From Burkholderiaceae bacterium (GTDB taxonomy: Bacteria; Pseudomonadota; Gammaproteobacteria; Burkholderiales; Burkholderiaceae_C), in contig JAISNB010000076.1 in the NCBI GenBank assembly GCA_031276435.1, forward strand, positions 1 through 6,148: 6,148 nucleotides of DNA, given 5' to 3'. This document shows positions 5,455 to 6,148 of this stretch, piece by piece. Each line of letters begins with the position of its first letter. The first letter of the stretch is position 1. The position numbers and the translations under genes were made by a program. The notes under the pieces are model-generated. The model did no database searches. It was not told the DNA's origin and saw only the letters and a list, made by a program, of their open reading frames with translations.

Positions 5455-6147
5455 ATGGCCGCAATAAAAACAAAACCCAAGGCAGCAGCAGCCCCAACGG
5501 CCCCGGCGCCAGCTTGCATTGACGCGGTGCGCACGCCGCAGTACTGGCGCGAGGCCTGCGAGCACCTGGCGCGGCGCGACCGGGTCTTGAAGCGCCTCAT
5601 CCCCAAATACGGCGACAACTGCATGCAATCGCGCGGCGACGCCTTCGTCACACTGGCGCGCAGCATTGTCGGGCAGCAAATCTCCGTCAAGGCCGCGCAA
5701 GCCGTGTGGGATCGGTTCGAGGCCCTGCCGCGCAAGCTCACCCCTGCGGCTGTGCTCAAACTCAAGGTGGACGACATGCGCGCGGCCGGGCTGTCGGCGC
5801 GCAAAGTCGAATACCTGGTGGATTTGGCCCTGCACTTTGACAACGGCCTGTTGCACGTGGGCGACTGGCCGGGCATGGATGACGAGGCCATCGTGGCCGA
5901 ATTGATCGCCATTCGCGGCATTGGCCGCTGGACTGCCGAGATGTTCCTGATGTTCCACATGCTGCGCCCCGACGTGCTGCCGCTCGACGACGTGGGGCTG
6001 ATCAACAGCATCAGCCTGAACTATTTTTCAGGCGAGCCGGTCAGCCGCAGCGACGCGCGCGAAGTCTCGCAGGCCTGGCGGCCCTGGCGCAGCGTGGCAA
6101 CCTGGTACCTGTGGCGCTCGCTGGACGCCACGCCGGTGGCGTATTGA
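5455..6147 (+). CDS. alkA: AlkA-type DNA-3-methyladenine glycosylase (HhH-GPD superfamily)
   Basis: A base-excision repair glycosylase expected to remove alkylated bases such as 3-methyladenine. The 230-residue product has the conserved LARSIVGQQISVKAA segment (67-81), a helix-hairpin-helix IAIRGIGRWTAEMF (151-164), then DVLPLDDVGL (173-182). Asp179 aligns with the catalytic Asp of this superfamily (Asp238 in E. coli AlkA). It is shorter than E. coli AlkA (282) and appears to lack the N-terminal alpha/beta domain. In its place is a Lys/Ala/Pro-rich stretch of about 20 residues. The ATG at 5455 has a GGAAAG-like Shine-Dalgarno at 5444-5449. An in-frame ATG at 5374 inside cysS, preceded by AAGGA, would give 257 residues, but that AAGGA also encodes a conserved cysS segment. 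It is 52 bp from cysS and probably cotranscribed. The exact substrate range is not readable from sequence. Confidence 0.92.
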   Translation: MAAIKTKPKAAAAPTAPAPACIDAVRTPQYWREACEHLARRDRVLKRLIPKYGDNCMQSRGDAFVTLARSIVGQQISVKAAQAVWDRFEALPRKLTPAAVLKLKVDDMRAAGLSARKVEYLVDLALHFDNGLLHVGDWPGMDDEAIVAELIAIRGIGRWTAEMFLMFHMLRPDVLPLDDVGLINSISLNYFSGEPVSRSDAREVSQAWRPWRSVATWYLWRSLDATPVAY

Positions 6148-6148
6148 T

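Noticed and set aside
5399..5467. A 22-codon frame starting with ATGA that overlaps the cysS stop.
   Set aside because: The overlap looks like translational coupling, but the frame is short, very basic and different from the glycosylase frame. It is most likely incidental.
4128..6011. A 627-codon open frame on the minus strand opposite cysS and the glycosylase gene.
   Set aside because: It spans two well-supported plus-strand genes and shows no domain or independent start signal. It is a GC-driven shadow.

Overview
This window looks like a piece of core chromosome from a GC-rich betaproteobacterium, most likely a member of the Burkholderiales and plausibly of the Comamonadaceae. That placement is inferred from the strong G/C preference at third codon positions, the character of the protein sequences and my recollection of gene order in that group. 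No search could be run. I see no mobile element, CRISPR array, rRNA or tRNA gene, or toxin/defence module.

There are two divergent blocks. The left block (positions 1-3746) is on the minus strand. In transcription order it holds a secreted TPR-repeat protein of unknown function, a periplasmic cyclophilin (ppiA), a cytoplasmic cyclophilin (ppiB), the lipid A pathway hydrolase lpxH and an M90-family zinc peptidase related to mtfA. The last gene runs off the left edge. Gaps of 82, 57 and 104 bp and then an 8-bp overlap suggest mostly shared transcription, with a strong 9-bp hairpin just after the TPR gene. The right block (3966-6147) is on the plus strand and holds cysS (cysteinyl-tRNA synthetase), followed 52 bp later by a compact AlkA-type DNA glycosylase that ends one base before the window edge.

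The 219-bp divergent intergenic region (3747-3965) is the most interesting part. It has a -10-like element on each strand, a terminator-like stem followed by seven T, two adjacent perfect hairpins, and an open frame with three closely spaced Cys codons just upstream of cysS. This is compatible with Cys-responsive control of cysS. The order of elements does not match classical attenuation, so it remains a hypothesis.

Functionally the window is housekeeping: protein folding in periplasm and cytoplasm, outer-membrane lipid A synthesis, tRNA charging and alkylation repair. I did not find an undescribed system that the sequence clearly supports. The many long open frames opposite these genes are GC-driven shadows.
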